A stretch of DNA of 64,000 bases, taken from contig NZ_BBLW01000003.1 in assembly GCF_000971135.1 (NCBI RefSeq), forward strand, positions 344,903 through 408,902, in the 5' to 3' direction. Within the stretch, counting starts at the first letter, position 1; each line of letters opens with the position of its first letter. The notes beneath the pieces were generated by a model. The model did no database searches. It was not told the DNA's origin and saw only the letters and a list, made by a program, of their open reading frames with translations. This document shows positions 7,178-15,963 of the stretch, piece after piece. Both the position numbers and the translations under genes were made by a program. Origin of the DNA: Demequina phytophila (lineage in GTDB: Bacteria; Actinomycetota; Actinomycetes; Actinomycetales; Demequinaceae).

Positions 7178-9505
7178 ATGAGCACCGACACGGCCCCCGA
7201 GACACCCGCCGAGCCCACGATCGACCTCGCCGTGGGCGGCATGACCTGCGCCGGCTGCGCCACCGGCATCCAGAAGGGCCTCGCGATCCTGCCCGGCGTG
7301 GGTTCCGCGGCCGTCAACATCGCGACCCGGCGCGCCACCGTGCTGCCCGACGGCACCCTCGACCGCGAGGACCTCGAGGCCGCCATGCGCGCCGCGATCA
7401 CCGGCCTCGGCTACCAGGTCCTCACCCGGCCGTCGACCCCCGGGGGCGACGCAGACGGCCCCCAGCCCGAGCATCGTCCCTCCACCCGCGAGGAGGAGGC
7501 CGCCGCGCAGGCCGCCAACGACGAGCGCCGCATCGCCGACTACCGTCGCCGCTTCCTGGTCGCCGCCGTTCTCGCCGTCCCGGTGGCGCTGGTGTCGATG
7601 GTCCCGGCCCTGCAGTTCGAGGGCTGGGAGTGGTGGGCGGCGCTCCTCGCGACGCCCGTGATCTGGTGGTCCGCGTGGCCGTTCCACGTCTCCGCGTGGA
7701 AGGGCGCGCGGCACCGCACCACCACCATGGACACCTTGGTGAGCCTGGGGACGTCCGTGGCATGGCTGTGGTCGATGTGGACGCTGATCGCCGGCCCCGA
7801 CCACGCCCACGTGTACTTCGAGACCGGCGCCGTGATCGTGAGCCTCATCCTGCTGGGCAAGTGGCTCGAGGTGCGCTCGACCGCACGCGCGGGCGACGCG
7901 ATCCGGGCGCTCGGCGCGCGCCAGAGCCCGACGGTGACCCTCGCGGACGGCACCGAGATCCCGCGAGAGGACCTGGGCGTCGGCATGCGCTTCCTGGTAC
8001 GTCCGGGCGACGCGATCGCGACCGACGGCCTGGTGGTCGAGGGCTCCGCCGCAGTCGACGCCAGCCTGGTCACCGGCGAGCCCGTGCCCGTCGCGGCCCG
8101 CCCCGGCACCGAGGTGGTGGGCGGGACCATCGCCGCCGACGGCGCGCTCACCGTCGAGGCGACCCGCGTGGGCGAGGAGACCATGCTCGCGCAGATCGCC
8201 CGCATGGTCGATGAGGCGCAGGCCGGCAAGGCCCGCATCCAGCGGCTCGCGGACCGGGTCTCGGCGATCTTCGTGCCCGCGGTGATCGGCGTGGCGCTCG
8301 TGACGGCGCTGGCGTGGGTGGCCGTGACCGGCGACGTCGCCGCCGCGATCACCGCCGCCGTCGCGGTCCTCATCATCAGCTGCCCGTGCGCGATGGGTCT
8401 CGCGACGCCGCTCGCGATCATGGTGGGTACCGGCCGCGGCGCGCAGCTGGGCATCCTGGTCCGCGGCGCGCAGGCGCTCGAGGACGCACGCTCGCTCGAG
8501 ACCGTGGTGCTCGACAAGACCGGCACCGTGACCGAGGGGCGCATGGAGGTCACGTCCACCTTCGCTCCCGGTCTGGGGGACGATGCGGCGGGCACCCTGC
8601 TCGACGCCGTCGCCTCGGTCGAGGCGCGGTCCGAGCATCCCGTGGCCGCCGCCATCGCGGCTGCGCGCGAGGGCCGGATCCCGCTCAAGGGCTTCCGGTC
8701 CACCCCCGGCCAGGGCGTCACCGCGACCGTGCGCGGCGCCGGCCCGGACGGTGCCAATGCGGACGTCACCGTGGGCTCGCGGCGGCTGTTCGACGCGCTG
8801 CCCGACGAGCTGTCGGAGTGGGCCGTCACGCGTGAGTCGCGCGGCGAGACCGTGGTGTTCGCGGGACGTGCCGCCCCGCTCGGTGGAGGCCTGCTGGGAG
8901 ACCCGGCCGGCGCATCGTCCACCCTCACCCGGACCGCGCTGGTCGCGGAGGCCGCCATCGCGGTGCGCGACCGGATCAAGGACACCGCCCCGGAGGCCGT
9001 CGAGGCGCTGCGCTCGCTCGGCGTCGAGGTGGTGCTGCTCACCGGTGACAACCGGCGGGCCGCGGAGGCCGTGGGCGCGGAGCTCGGGATCGACCGCGTC
9101 ATCGCGGAGGTGCTGCCGGGCGACAAGGAGGACGTGATCGTCGGTCTGCAGGAGGGCGGGCATCGCGTCGCGATGGTCGGCGACGGCGTGAACGACGCCC
9201 CGGCGCTGGCGCGCGCCAACCTGGGCATCGCGATCGGGACCGGCGCGGACGTGGCACGCGAGGCCTCCGACCTCACGGTCGTGGGCGGCGACCCGCGCGC
9301 CGCGGCGGATGCGATCGCGCTGTCGCGGCGCACCTACGCGACCATCCGCGGCAACCTCGTGTGGGCGTTCGCGTACAACGTCGCGGCGATCCCGCTCGCG
9401 GCGATGGGCGTGCTCGACCCGATGATCGCCGCCGCGGCGATGGGCGCGTCGAGCCTGTTCGTGGTGGGGAACTCGCTGCGGCTGCGGGGCTTCCAGAGGC
9501 GGTGA
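7178..9505 (+). CDS. copA: Copper-translocating P-type ATPase
   Basis: A 775-residue P1B-type ATPase that exports copper across the membrane. The N-terminus has one heavy-metal domain with GGMTCAGCATGIQKGL (the M-x-C-x-x-C motif near residue 25). After a linker come the transmembrane helices, the transport motif SCPCAMGLATPLAIMVGTGR (CPC), the phosphorylation site VVLDKTGTVTEG, the P1B signature histidine in SEHPVAAAIAA, and the hinge VAMVGDGVNDAPALA. The CPC and SEHP motifs fit Cu+ ATPases. Residues 85-125 of the linker are poorly conserved and Glu-rich. Expression should depend on the upstream MerR protein. Confidence 0.93.
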   Translation: MSTDTAPETPAEPTIDLAVGGMTCAGCATGIQKGLAILPGVGSAAVNIATRRATVLPDGTLDREDLEAAMRAAITGLGYQVLTRPSTPGGDADGPQPEHRPSTREEEAAAQAANDERRIADYRRRFLVAAVLAVPVALVSMVPALQFEGWEWWAALLATPVIWWSAWPFHVSAWKGARHRTTTMDTLVSLGTSVAWLWSMWTLIAGPDHAHVYFETGAVIVSLILLGKWLEVRSTARAGDAIRALGARQSPTVTLADGTEIPREDLGVGMRFLVRPGDAIATDGLVVEGSAAVDASLVTGEPVPVAARPGTEVVGGTIAADGALTVEATRVGEETMLAQIARMVDEAQAGKARIQRLADRVSAIFVPAVIGVALVTALAWVAVTGDVAAAITAAVAVLIISCPCAMGLATPLAIMVGTGRGAQLGILVRGAQALEDARSLETVVLDKTGTVTEGRMEVTSTFAPGLGDDAAGTLLDAVASVEARSEHPVAAAIAAAREGRIPLKGFRSTPGQGVTATVRGAGPDGANADVTVGSRRLFDALPDELSEWAVTRESRGETVVFAGRAAPLGGGLLGDPAGASSTLTRTALVAEAAIAVRDRIKDTAPEAVEALRSLGVEVVLLTGDNRRAAEAVGAELGIDRVIAEVLPGDKEDVIVGLQEGGHRVAMVGDGVNDAPALARANLGIAIGTGADVAREASDLTVVGGDPRAAADAIALSRRTYATIRGNLVWAFAYNVAAIPLAAMGVLDPMIAAAAMGASSLFVVGNSLRLRGFQRR

Positions 9506-9535
9506 CGGCCGGTGGCGGTGGGCGGTGCGCGCGCC

Positions 9536-10681
9536 TCAGCGCCCCGCCACCGACCACGCGAGCGCAGACCGGGCGCGCGTGACACGTCCGGCAGCGTCCG
9601 CGGCGCGCGCCGAGATCATCCCGTCGGTGTGCGCCGCGACCAGCAGCGCGAGCTGCGCCCGCTGAAGCCGGTGGAGGTCGCGGGCGGCTTGCGGGCCGTG
9701 CCGGTCGTTCATGTCGTGGCGGGCGTGGCGGCGACGGCCGCGGGTCGAGAGGCCCTCGAAGTCCGCGGGGCTCACCAGGTAGTCGGGCACCGTGACGCGA
9801 GCCATGCGCGCGAACACGGCGCGTTCGCGCAGACGGCCCACATGGACCGTGGTCGCGAGCACGATCACGATCGGGACGCCCTTGATGAGGGCCGCGGTGA
9901 ACTGCGAGCCGTGGATCAGCGGTGAGTTGAGGAAGCCGTGGAGGATCATCGCCGCGGCCAGCGAGCCGATCGCCACGCCCCACCGTCGCCAGGTCGCTGC
10001 GGTGGACACGAAGAAGAATGCGATCCCGGCGCCGGCGATCGCGGAGAACGCGGCGTGGCTCCACAGCCCCGCCACGATCCCGCGCAGCACGAACATCTGC
10101 CACACGATGTCCATCGCGTCGCCCGAGAGTGCCGCGGTGCGGGCGGTGTAGAGGAACCCCTCGACCACCTGGAACCCCAGCCCCACCATGGCGCCGTAGA
10201 ACGCGCCGTCCGCGACCGTGCGGATCCGGGCACCGGGGATCAGCGCGAGGGCCACGATGCCGAGCGCCTTGAGCGGCTCCTCGACGAGCGGCGCGGCGAT
10301 CGCGGAGATCCAGGGCGAGTCTTCCCCCAGCCAATCGCCCACGATCGTGTGCATCGCGGGACCGCCGATGCGCGACACCCCGACGGCGACGACCGCGCCC
10401 CACGCGAGCGCGCCGAGCACGTTGACGACAGGCCGGCGCTCGTACAGCTCGAGCAGGTACACCGAGGTGGCGAAGACCAGGCCGTAGGCGATCCACAGCG
10501 CGGCCGACAGCGCGCCCGAGGCGGGGTTCGCCACGAAGGACTCGAGGATCAGCGGTGCGACCTGGGCGAACGCGCCGATCGCGAGGGCGATCGAGCACCA
10601 GAAGACCCACGACCGCGCGTCGACGAAGGTGGCGGTGCGAGGGCGGGGGAGACCCCCGCGCGTGCGCGGCGTAGCGGTCAC
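9536..10681 (-). CDS. PrsW-family intramembrane metalloprotease/glutamic protease
   Basis: A 381-residue polytopic protein of the PrsW family, which cleaves membrane-bound proteins such as anti-sigma factors. Family marks are the paired glutamates in AIAAPLVEEPLKALGIVALA, the helix GAFYGAMVGLGFQVVEGF, WSHAAFSAIAGAGIAFFF and the conserved His in MILHGFLNSPLI. About eight hydrophobic segments span residues 25-300; the last 80 residues are basic and soluble. The GTG at 10681 overlaps the stop of the preceding gene (GTGA), so translation is coupled. Its substrate is unknown; the coupled small membrane protein is an obvious candidate partner. Confidence 0.8.
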   Translation of the reverse strand: MTATPRTRGGLPRPRTATFVDARSWVFWCSIALAIGAFAQVAPLILESFVANPASGALSAALWIAYGLVFATSVYLLELYERRPVVNVLGALAWGAVVAVGVSRIGGPAMHTIVGDWLGEDSPWISAIAAPLVEEPLKALGIVALALIPGARIRTVADGAFYGAMVGLGFQVVEGFLYTARTAALSGDAMDIVWQMFVLRGIVAGLWSHAAFSAIAGAGIAFFFVSTAATWRRWGVAIGSLAAAMILHGFLNSPLIHGSQFTAALIKGVPIVIVLATTVHVGRLRERAVFARMARVTVPDYLVSPADFEGLSTRGRRRHARHDMNDRHGPQAARDLHRLQRAQLALLVAAHTDGMISARAADAAGRVTRARSALAWSVAGR

Positions 10682-11283
10682 GACGTCTCGCCGAAGGTGA
10701 GCGATCGCACGATCGTCTGCGCGGACGCGTTGGTGCTCTCCCACGCGGCGGGCGGCGCCGTGAGCAGCACGAGCACCTGCTCGCTGCCGTTCGACACGAC
10801 CCAGGCCTGCCGGGTCTGGAGCGGCTCCTGCAGGGTGACCGTGGCGGCATCGTCCCCCGCGTCGGTGGTGAAGGCACGCGGCTGGGGCGCGACGATGCCC
10901 TGGCCCTCCTCCTGCGCGTGCGCCACCCACTGATCGGTCACCGTCTCGATGGCCTGCGCCGGGTGCAGCTCGGAAGGGTGCGGCGCCGTGATCGACAGCG
11001 GGGCGCCCGCCTGGGTGAGGGTGGTGATGCCGGGGTGCGAGGCGGAGACGGACCAGTCCTCGGAGGTGGTGACGGTCGCGCCGCCGCCCAGGTCGATCAC
11101 GCGCGGCGGCGCCGGTGCGGACATCTCGCGGGCGACCGCGGGGAGCGCGACCGCGTAGGCCAGCGCGACGGCGAGGATGACGAGCGCGCCCGCGAGGGAG
11201 CCTCGCCCGATGAGCCGCACGGAGAGCGGCTGGGCCTGGCCCGAGGGGTCCGCCCCAGCGGCGGACGTGGCGCCGCTGCTCAT
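10678..11283 (-). CDS. Membrane-anchored hypothetical protein
   Basis: A 201-residue protein with a short cytoplasmic N-terminus, one transmembrane helix at about residues 27-50 (LAGALVILAVALAYAVALPA) and an extracytoplasmic domain of about 150 residues with no recognised motif. The extracellular part carries DLGGGATVTTSEDWSVSASH and ends WESTNASAQTIVRSLTFGETS, with a regular strand pattern. TAGCGT lies seven bases before the ATG, supporting a leaderless start at 11283. The stop overlaps the GTG of the PrsW-type protease gene, so the two are made together; it may be the protease's partner or target, which is inference from context only. A decamer copy is at 10847. Confidence 0.65.
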   Translation of the reverse strand: MSSGATSAAGADPSGQAQPLSVRLIGRGSLAGALVILAVALAYAVALPAVAREMSAPAPPRVIDLGGGATVTTSEDWSVSASHPGITTLTQAGAPLSITAPHPSELHPAQAIETVTDQWVAHAQEEGQGIVAPQPRAFTTDAGDDAATVTLQEPLQTRQAWVVSNGSEQVLVLLTAPPAAWESTNASAQTIVRSLTFGETS

Positions 11284-11362
11284 GCTTGCGACGCTAGCAC
11301 GCGGGCCGGCGCCGCCTCTGGGCGTGACCGCCCGTCCGCCCGCGGCGCCACGCCGGCGCGGG

Positions 11363-12580
11363 TCAGATCGCGTCGAGCGCCCGCGCGAGGTCCTCGCGCA
11401 GGTCCTCGACGTCCTCGAGGCCGATGCTGAGCCGCACCGTCGCCTCGCACATCCCCACGGCCGCGCGTCGCTCGGGTCCGAGCTTGCGGTGCGTGGTGGT
11501 CGCGGGGTGCGTCGCGATCGACTTCGCGTCGCCAAGGTTGTTCGAGATGTCGATCACCCGGAGCGCGTCGAGGAAGCGGAAAGTCGCCGCCTTCGCCTCG
11601 GGGCCGTGCGGGTCGACGCCGTCGGGCAGCGCGATGTCGATGGTCACGAGCGTGCCGCCCATGGTCATCTGCGCCGTCGCGCGCTCGTACTGGGGGTGGG
11701 ACGGCAGCAGCGGGTACCGGGCGATCGCGACCTTCGGGTGCGCCTCGAGCCACGCGGCGAGGTCCAGGGCCGATGCGGCCTGCGCCTTCACGCGGACGGC
11801 GAGGGTCTCGAGGGACTTGCCGAGCACCCAGGCGGTGAACGGCGACATGGTCGCGCCCATGGTGCGCACCATCTGGCGGACCTTGTCGACGTACTCCTTC
11901 TGGCCGAGCACCGCGCCGCCGAGCACGCGGCCCTGACCGTCGATGTGCTTGGTCGCGGAGTAGACCACGGCGTCCGCGCCGAGCTCGAGCGGCTTCTGTC
12001 CGAGCGGGGTCGCGAACACGTTGTCGACGATGAACAGCGCGCCGGCCTCCTTGGCGCGGGCCGCGACGTGGCGGAGGTCCACCACGTCCTGCATGGGGTT
12101 GGTGGGGGACTCGCAGAACACCGCGGTCGCGGGCGTGGCGAGCGCGCGGTCCCAATCCTCGTTCACGTGGCCGTCGACGTAGTCGACGGTGATGCCCCAG
12201 CCGGCGAAGTACTCGTCGAACGTCGCGATCGACGTGCCGAAGAGCGCGCGCGACGCGACCAGGCGGTCGCCCTGACGCAGGATCGCGGCGAGGCTCACGA
12301 ACACGGCGGCCATGCCGGTCGCGGTGGCGAAGCAGTCCTCGGCGCCCTCGATCGCGGCGAGCCGGGTCTCGAACATGGAGACCGTCGGGTTCGCGTAGCG
12401 CGAGTACTGGTAGCGGTCGATCTCGCCGGCGAACGCCGCCTCCGCCTCGCGCGCCGTCGGGTAGACGTAGCCCTGCGTCATGAAGATCGCCTCGGACATC
12501 TCGTCGAACGGGCTGCGCACGTGGCCGGCGCGGACGGCGAGGGTGTCGGGACGGAGCTGCGGGGCGTCTTCCGAGGTCAT
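11363..12580 (-). CDS. metZ: O-succinylhomoserine sulfhydrylase-type enzyme
   Basis: A 405-residue PLP enzyme of the Cys/Met metabolism family. Diagnostic segments are QYSRYANPTVSMFETRLAAI, TATGMAAVFVSLAAIL, the Asp-containing FIVDNVFATPL, and the PLP lysine in YSATKHIDGQGRVLGGAV. In methionine synthesis this branch makes homocysteine from an acylated homoserine and sulfide. The exact match to acyl group is uncertain: O-succinylhomoserine sulfhydrylase is most likely from the ATKHIDGQGR context, with O-acetylhomoserine or cystathionine enzymes as alternatives. TAGCCT lies six bases before the ATG, so the transcript is probably leaderless. Confidence 0.8.
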   Translation of the reverse strand: MTSEDAPQLRPDTLAVRAGHVRSPFDEMSEAIFMTQGYVYPTAREAEAAFAGEIDRYQYSRYANPTVSMFETRLAAIEGAEDCFATATGMAAVFVSLAAILRQGDRLVASRALFGTSIATFDEYFAGWGITVDYVDGHVNEDWDRALATPATAVFCESPTNPMQDVVDLRHVAARAKEAGALFIVDNVFATPLGQKPLELGADAVVYSATKHIDGQGRVLGGAVLGQKEYVDKVRQMVRTMGATMSPFTAWVLGKSLETLAVRVKAQAASALDLAAWLEAHPKVAIARYPLLPSHPQYERATAQMTMGGTLVTIDIALPDGVDPHGPEAKAATFRFLDALRVIDISNNLGDAKSIATHPATTTHRKLGPERRAAVGMCEATVRLSIGLEDVEDLREDLARALDAI

Positions 12581-12608
12581 GGGCTCAGGCTACCCAGCCC
12601 CGCTCCCC

Positions 12609-12713
12609 TCGAGATCCTCGTACGGGGAAGTGGTCGAGAGTTTCTGAACGGGCGTCGTTCAGTTCCCCGCCGGAGCACGCGATGTCGCGAAACCGTCGCT
12701 GGGTTCCCCATAG
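12609..12713. repeat. Intergenic 61-bp-type repeat, copy A (partial plus full, inverted)
   Basis: The full unit (12652-12713, minus orientation) reads CTATGGGGAACCCAGCGACG at its start and ends GGGGAACTGAACGACGC. A partial second unit in plus orientation covers 12609-12636 (GAGATCCTCGTACGGGGAAG). The arrangement mirrors copy B at 19633-19808, two units facing each other. No coding capacity is seen. Confidence 0.65.
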
Positions 12714-12748
12714 GGCGTGCGGCGGGGTGGGCGTGGGCGGAGGACCCG

Positions 12749-12796
12749 AGGGACGATGCTCCGGCCGGGTAGGTCTACCCGGCCGGAGCATCGTCC
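12749..12796 (-). terminator. Perfect 23-bp hairpin terminator built from a decamer pair
   Basis: Arms 12749-12771 and 12774-12796 are perfect complements with a two-base centre. Each arm begins or ends with the decamer GGGACGATGC / GCATCGTCCC. It lies six bases downstream of the alpha-xylosidase stop on the minus strand, so it ends the xyloside operon transcript. There is no long T tract. Confidence 0.75.
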
Positions 12797-12801
12797 CGCC
12801 C

Positions 12802-15072
12802 TCAGGCCTCCCGGACCGCGTAGGCGCGGCCGGAGGCGCCGGTGGCCGTGAGCGAGCCGTCGCGGGACACGACGGTGACGGTGTCGCTCGAGCCATCGGA
12901 CGCGTGAAGCTCGACGGTGCGGGTCTCCTCGCCGCCCGGGTAGACGACGAGCTCGACGTCGGACAGGTAGTCGTAGTCGGGGCGGTCGTCGCGGGTGCCG
13001 CGCGGGAGCACGGTGCCGGGGCGGACGTACAGCGGCATCGACTCGTAGCCGTGCGTCTCGCGCACCCACCGACCGCCGGCGACGCGCTCTCCCGTGAGCA
13101 GCGACGTCCACTCGCCGTCGGGCAGGTAGAGGTCCACCTCGCCCGACGCGGACATCACCGGCGCGACCAGCAGCGAGTCGCCCAGCATGTACTGCCGGTC
13201 GAGATGCTGGGTCGCGGGGTCGCCGGGGAACGCGAGGAACATCGGCCGCATCATCGGGACGCCGGTCTCCGCGGTCTGCACGGAGGCTGCGTAGAGGTAC
13301 GGCATGAGCGACAGCTTGAGCTTGGTGAACAGCCGTGCGACGTCCACGGCCTCCTCGTCGAAGGCCCACGGCACGCGGTAGGAGCCGCTGCCGTGCAGGC
13401 GGGAGTGCGTGGACATGAGCCCGAACGCGAGCCAGCGCTTGAACACGCCGGCGTCCGGGGTGCCCTCGAAGCCGCCGATGTCGTGGCTCCAGTAGCCGAA
13501 GCCGGAGCTCATGAGCGACAGTCCGCCGCGCAGGGTCTCGGCCATCGACACGTAGGACGAGGTGTTGTCGCCGCCCCAGTGCACCGGCATCGTCTGGCCG
13601 CCGGCGGTCGCCGACCGCGCGAACAGCACCGCCCCGCCCTCGCCCTTCTCGCCGACCAGCGCCTCCCACACGGCCTCGTTGTAGAGCTGTGTGTAGAGGT
13701 TGTGCATGGTCTCGGGGCGTGACCCGTCGTGCCACACCACGTCGGTGGGGATGCGCTCGCCGAAGTCGGTCTTGATCGCGTCCACACCCTGGCGCACCAG
13801 GGTCCGGATGAAGTCCTGGAACCAGGCCCGCGCGTCGGGGTTGGTGAAGTCGACCAGCCCCATGCCGGCCTGCCACTGGTCCCACTGCCACACCGAGCCG
13901 TCGGGTCGCTTGACCAGGTAGCCCTTCTCCATGCCCTCGCGGAACATGCGGCCGCGCTGCGCGATGTACGGGTTGATCCACGCGGACACGCGGAGGTCCT
14001 TGTCCTCGTGCATGCGGCGCAGCATGCCGTCGGGATCGGGGAACACGCGCTCGTCCCAGACGCCGTCGGTCCAGTTGAACTCGCGCATCCAGAAGCAGTC
14101 GTAGTGGAACACGGACAGCGGGAGGTCGCGCTCGCGCATGCCGTCCACGAACTGCGTCACGGTCGCCTCGTCGTAGTCCGTGGTGAAGGACGTCGACAGC
14201 CACAGCCCGAACGACCAGTCCGGCACGCGCGGCGGCCGGCCCAGCAGCGCGGTGTAGCGCTCGACGGCCTCGGCCGGGGTCGGGCCGGCGAACACCAGGT
14301 ACTCGAGCGACTCTCCGGCGGTGGAGAACTGCACGCGCTCGACCGCCTCCGAGCCCACCTCGAAGCTCACGTGCTCCGGGTGGTTGACCAGCACGCCGTA
14401 CCCCCGGGAGGACAGGTAGAACGGGATCGACTTGTACGCCTGCTCGGAGCTGGTGCCGCCGTCGGCGTTCCAGATGTCGACGCTCTGACCGTTCTTCACG
14501 AACGGCCCGAACCGCTCGCCGAGACCGTAGATGGTCTCCCCGACGCCCAGATCCAGCTGCTCGTGGACGTAGGCACGATGCGGGGCGAGCCCGTTCGCGC
14601 TGTATCCGGTGGCACCGGTGGGCTCGGCCGACACGGACGCGTGGTCCGCCAGCGTCATGTAGCCCACCGAATGGTGGCCCGATCCGGTGATGCGCTCGCC
14701 GTCCACCTCGAAGTCGAGGCTCCACGGCGCACCCTTGGCGATCCGCGCGGTGAGACGCCCGGAGGTCAGGGTGCCCCCCGCATCGTCCACCTGCGCGGTC
14801 CCCGCGCCCTCGACGGCGCCCGGCATGCGGAAGCCGGGGGAGCGGTGCGCGCCCTGGTGGTGGTCGATCCGCACCTTGACCACGCCCTCGAGCGGCGACG
14901 TGAGGGTGACCGTGAGCATCGCGCGGTTGAGCACGTCGCCCCGGGAGCGGATCACGCGCGTGGGTGCGTGCACCGTCAGCGTGTCGCCCTCCGCCCACAC
15001 GTCGTAGGCCTCCTCCGCGTAGAGGGCGTCGACGCCGGGCCGGCGCTGCCAGAAACCGTCGGTGAACTTCAC
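12802..15072 (-). CDS. yicI: Alpha-xylosidase, GH31 (YicI-type)
   Basis: A 756-residue glycoside hydrolase of family 31 that releases alpha-linked xylose from isoprimeverose and xyloglucan oligosaccharides. The catalytic nucleophile lies in DAIKTDFGERIPTDVVWHDG (about residue 415), and the acid/base region is close to TAGGQTMPVHWGGDNTSSYVS. The motif DWSFGLWLSTSFTTDYDE and VFHYDCFWMREFNWTD are typical of YicI rather than of alpha-glucosidases. The GTG at 15072 overlaps the stop of the permease gene (GTGA). No signal peptide is present, so the substrate is hydrolysed inside the cell after uptake by the linked transporter. Confidence 0.9.
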   Translation of the reverse strand: MKFTDGFWQRRPGVDALYAEEAYDVWAEGDTLTVHAPTRVIRSRGDVLNRAMLTVTLTSPLEGVVKVRIDHHQGAHRSPGFRMPGAVEGAGTAQVDDAGGTLTSGRLTARIAKGAPWSLDFEVDGERITGSGHHSVGYMTLADHASVSAEPTGATGYSANGLAPHRAYVHEQLDLGVGETIYGLGERFGPFVKNGQSVDIWNADGGTSSEQAYKSIPFYLSSRGYGVLVNHPEHVSFEVGSEAVERVQFSTAGESLEYLVFAGPTPAEAVERYTALLGRPPRVPDWSFGLWLSTSFTTDYDEATVTQFVDGMRERDLPLSVFHYDCFWMREFNWTDGVWDERVFPDPDGMLRRMHEDKDLRVSAWINPYIAQRGRMFREGMEKGYLVKRPDGSVWQWDQWQAGMGLVDFTNPDARAWFQDFIRTLVRQGVDAIKTDFGERIPTDVVWHDGSRPETMHNLYTQLYNEAVWEALVGEKGEGGAVLFARSATAGGQTMPVHWGGDNTSSYVSMAETLRGGLSLMSSGFGYWSHDIGGFEGTPDAGVFKRWLAFGLMSTHSRLHGSGSYRVPWAFDEEAVDVARLFTKLKLSLMPYLYAASVQTAETGVPMMRPMFLAFPGDPATQHLDRQYMLGDSLLVAPVMSASGEVDLYLPDGEWTSLLTGERVAGGRWVRETHGYESMPLYVRPGTVLPRGTRDDRPDYDYLSDVELVVYPGGEETRTVELHASDGSSDTVTVVSRDGSLTATGASGRAYAVREA

Positions 15073-15962
15073 TTCACTGCTCCTGCCGTGATGCCGCGCG
15101 TGAGGGTGCGCTGGAAGATGAGGAAGAAGATGATCGTCGGGATGATGCTGATGAGCGTTCCGGCGATCAGGGTCGTGGTGTCCGTCTGACGCTCGCCGTT
15201 GAGCTGCTCGAGCAGCAGGGGGACGGTGAGCGAGTCGGACGTGTTGAGGAAGGCCAGCGGCAGCAGGAACTCGTTCCACGTCCAGATGAAGAAGAACACC
15301 ATGAGGACCGACAGCGTCGGACGGACGATCGGGACGATGACCGAGCGCAGCGTGCGCCAGCGCGTCGCGCCGTCGACGGAGGCCGCCTCGAGGATCTCCT
15401 TGGGGAAGGTGCCCAGCAGGCTCGACAGCAGGTAGGTGCCGAACGCGGACTGGATCACCACGAACGTGAGGATCACGGACCACGGGTTCGACAGCAGGCC
15501 CATGTCGTCGTACAGCTGGAACAGCGGGTCGAAGAGCATCTCCTGGGGGACCAGGTTGGCCATGAGGAACACCAGGACGATCCAGGTGCGGCCCCGCACG
15601 CGTCCGATGCCGATCGCGAACGAGTTCAGCACCGAGACGACCACCGCGATGATCGACACCATGGTCGAGATGAAGATCGAGTTCCACAGCGCTCGCGGGA
15701 AGTTCTGCGTCTCCCAGAACGTCCTGATGCCCTCGAAGCTGAGCGCCTGGGGCAGCTCGAGCGGGCCGGAGTTCGCGTAGTCCTGCGGGGACTTGAACGC
15801 GTTGAGCAGCAGCAGGAGCATCGGGAAGACGATCGCGAGCGCGCCGAGGACGGCGAGCGTGAGCATGACCCACTCGGCGACGGTGCGGGGGCGAGCCTTG
15901 TTGCGGCGGTCCTTGCCGTCCGTGGAGGGGGCGGGCGCGGGGGCCTGGGCGACGGCGGTCAT
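15069..15962 (-). CDS. Sugar ABC transporter permease (MalG-type)
   Basis: A 297-residue inner-membrane permease with six predicted helices and a soluble N-terminus of about 28 residues. The EAA loop that contacts the ATPase is visible as EILEAASVDGATRWRTLRSV near residue 205. It starts 2 bp before the partner permease's stop region and overlaps the alpha-xylosidase start by four bases. With the partner permease and the binding protein upstream it forms the importer of the xyloside operon. No ATPase gene is in the operon, so a shared MsiK-like ATPase encoded elsewhere must power it, as is common in actinobacteria. Confidence 0.88.
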   Translation of the reverse strand: MTAVAQAPAPAPSTDGKDRRNKARPRTVAEWVMLTLAVLGALAIVFPMLLLLLNAFKSPQDYANSGPLELPQALSFEGIRTFWETQNFPRALWNSIFISTMVSIIAVVVSVLNSFAIGIGRVRGRTWIVLVFLMANLVPQEMLFDPLFQLYDDMGLLSNPWSVILTFVVIQSAFGTYLLSSLLGTFPKEILEAASVDGATRWRTLRSVIVPIVRPTLSVLMVFFFIWTWNEFLLPLAFLNTSDSLTVPLLLEQLNGERQTDTTTLIAGTLISIIPTIIFFLIFQRTLTRGITAGAVK

Positions 15963-15963
15963 G

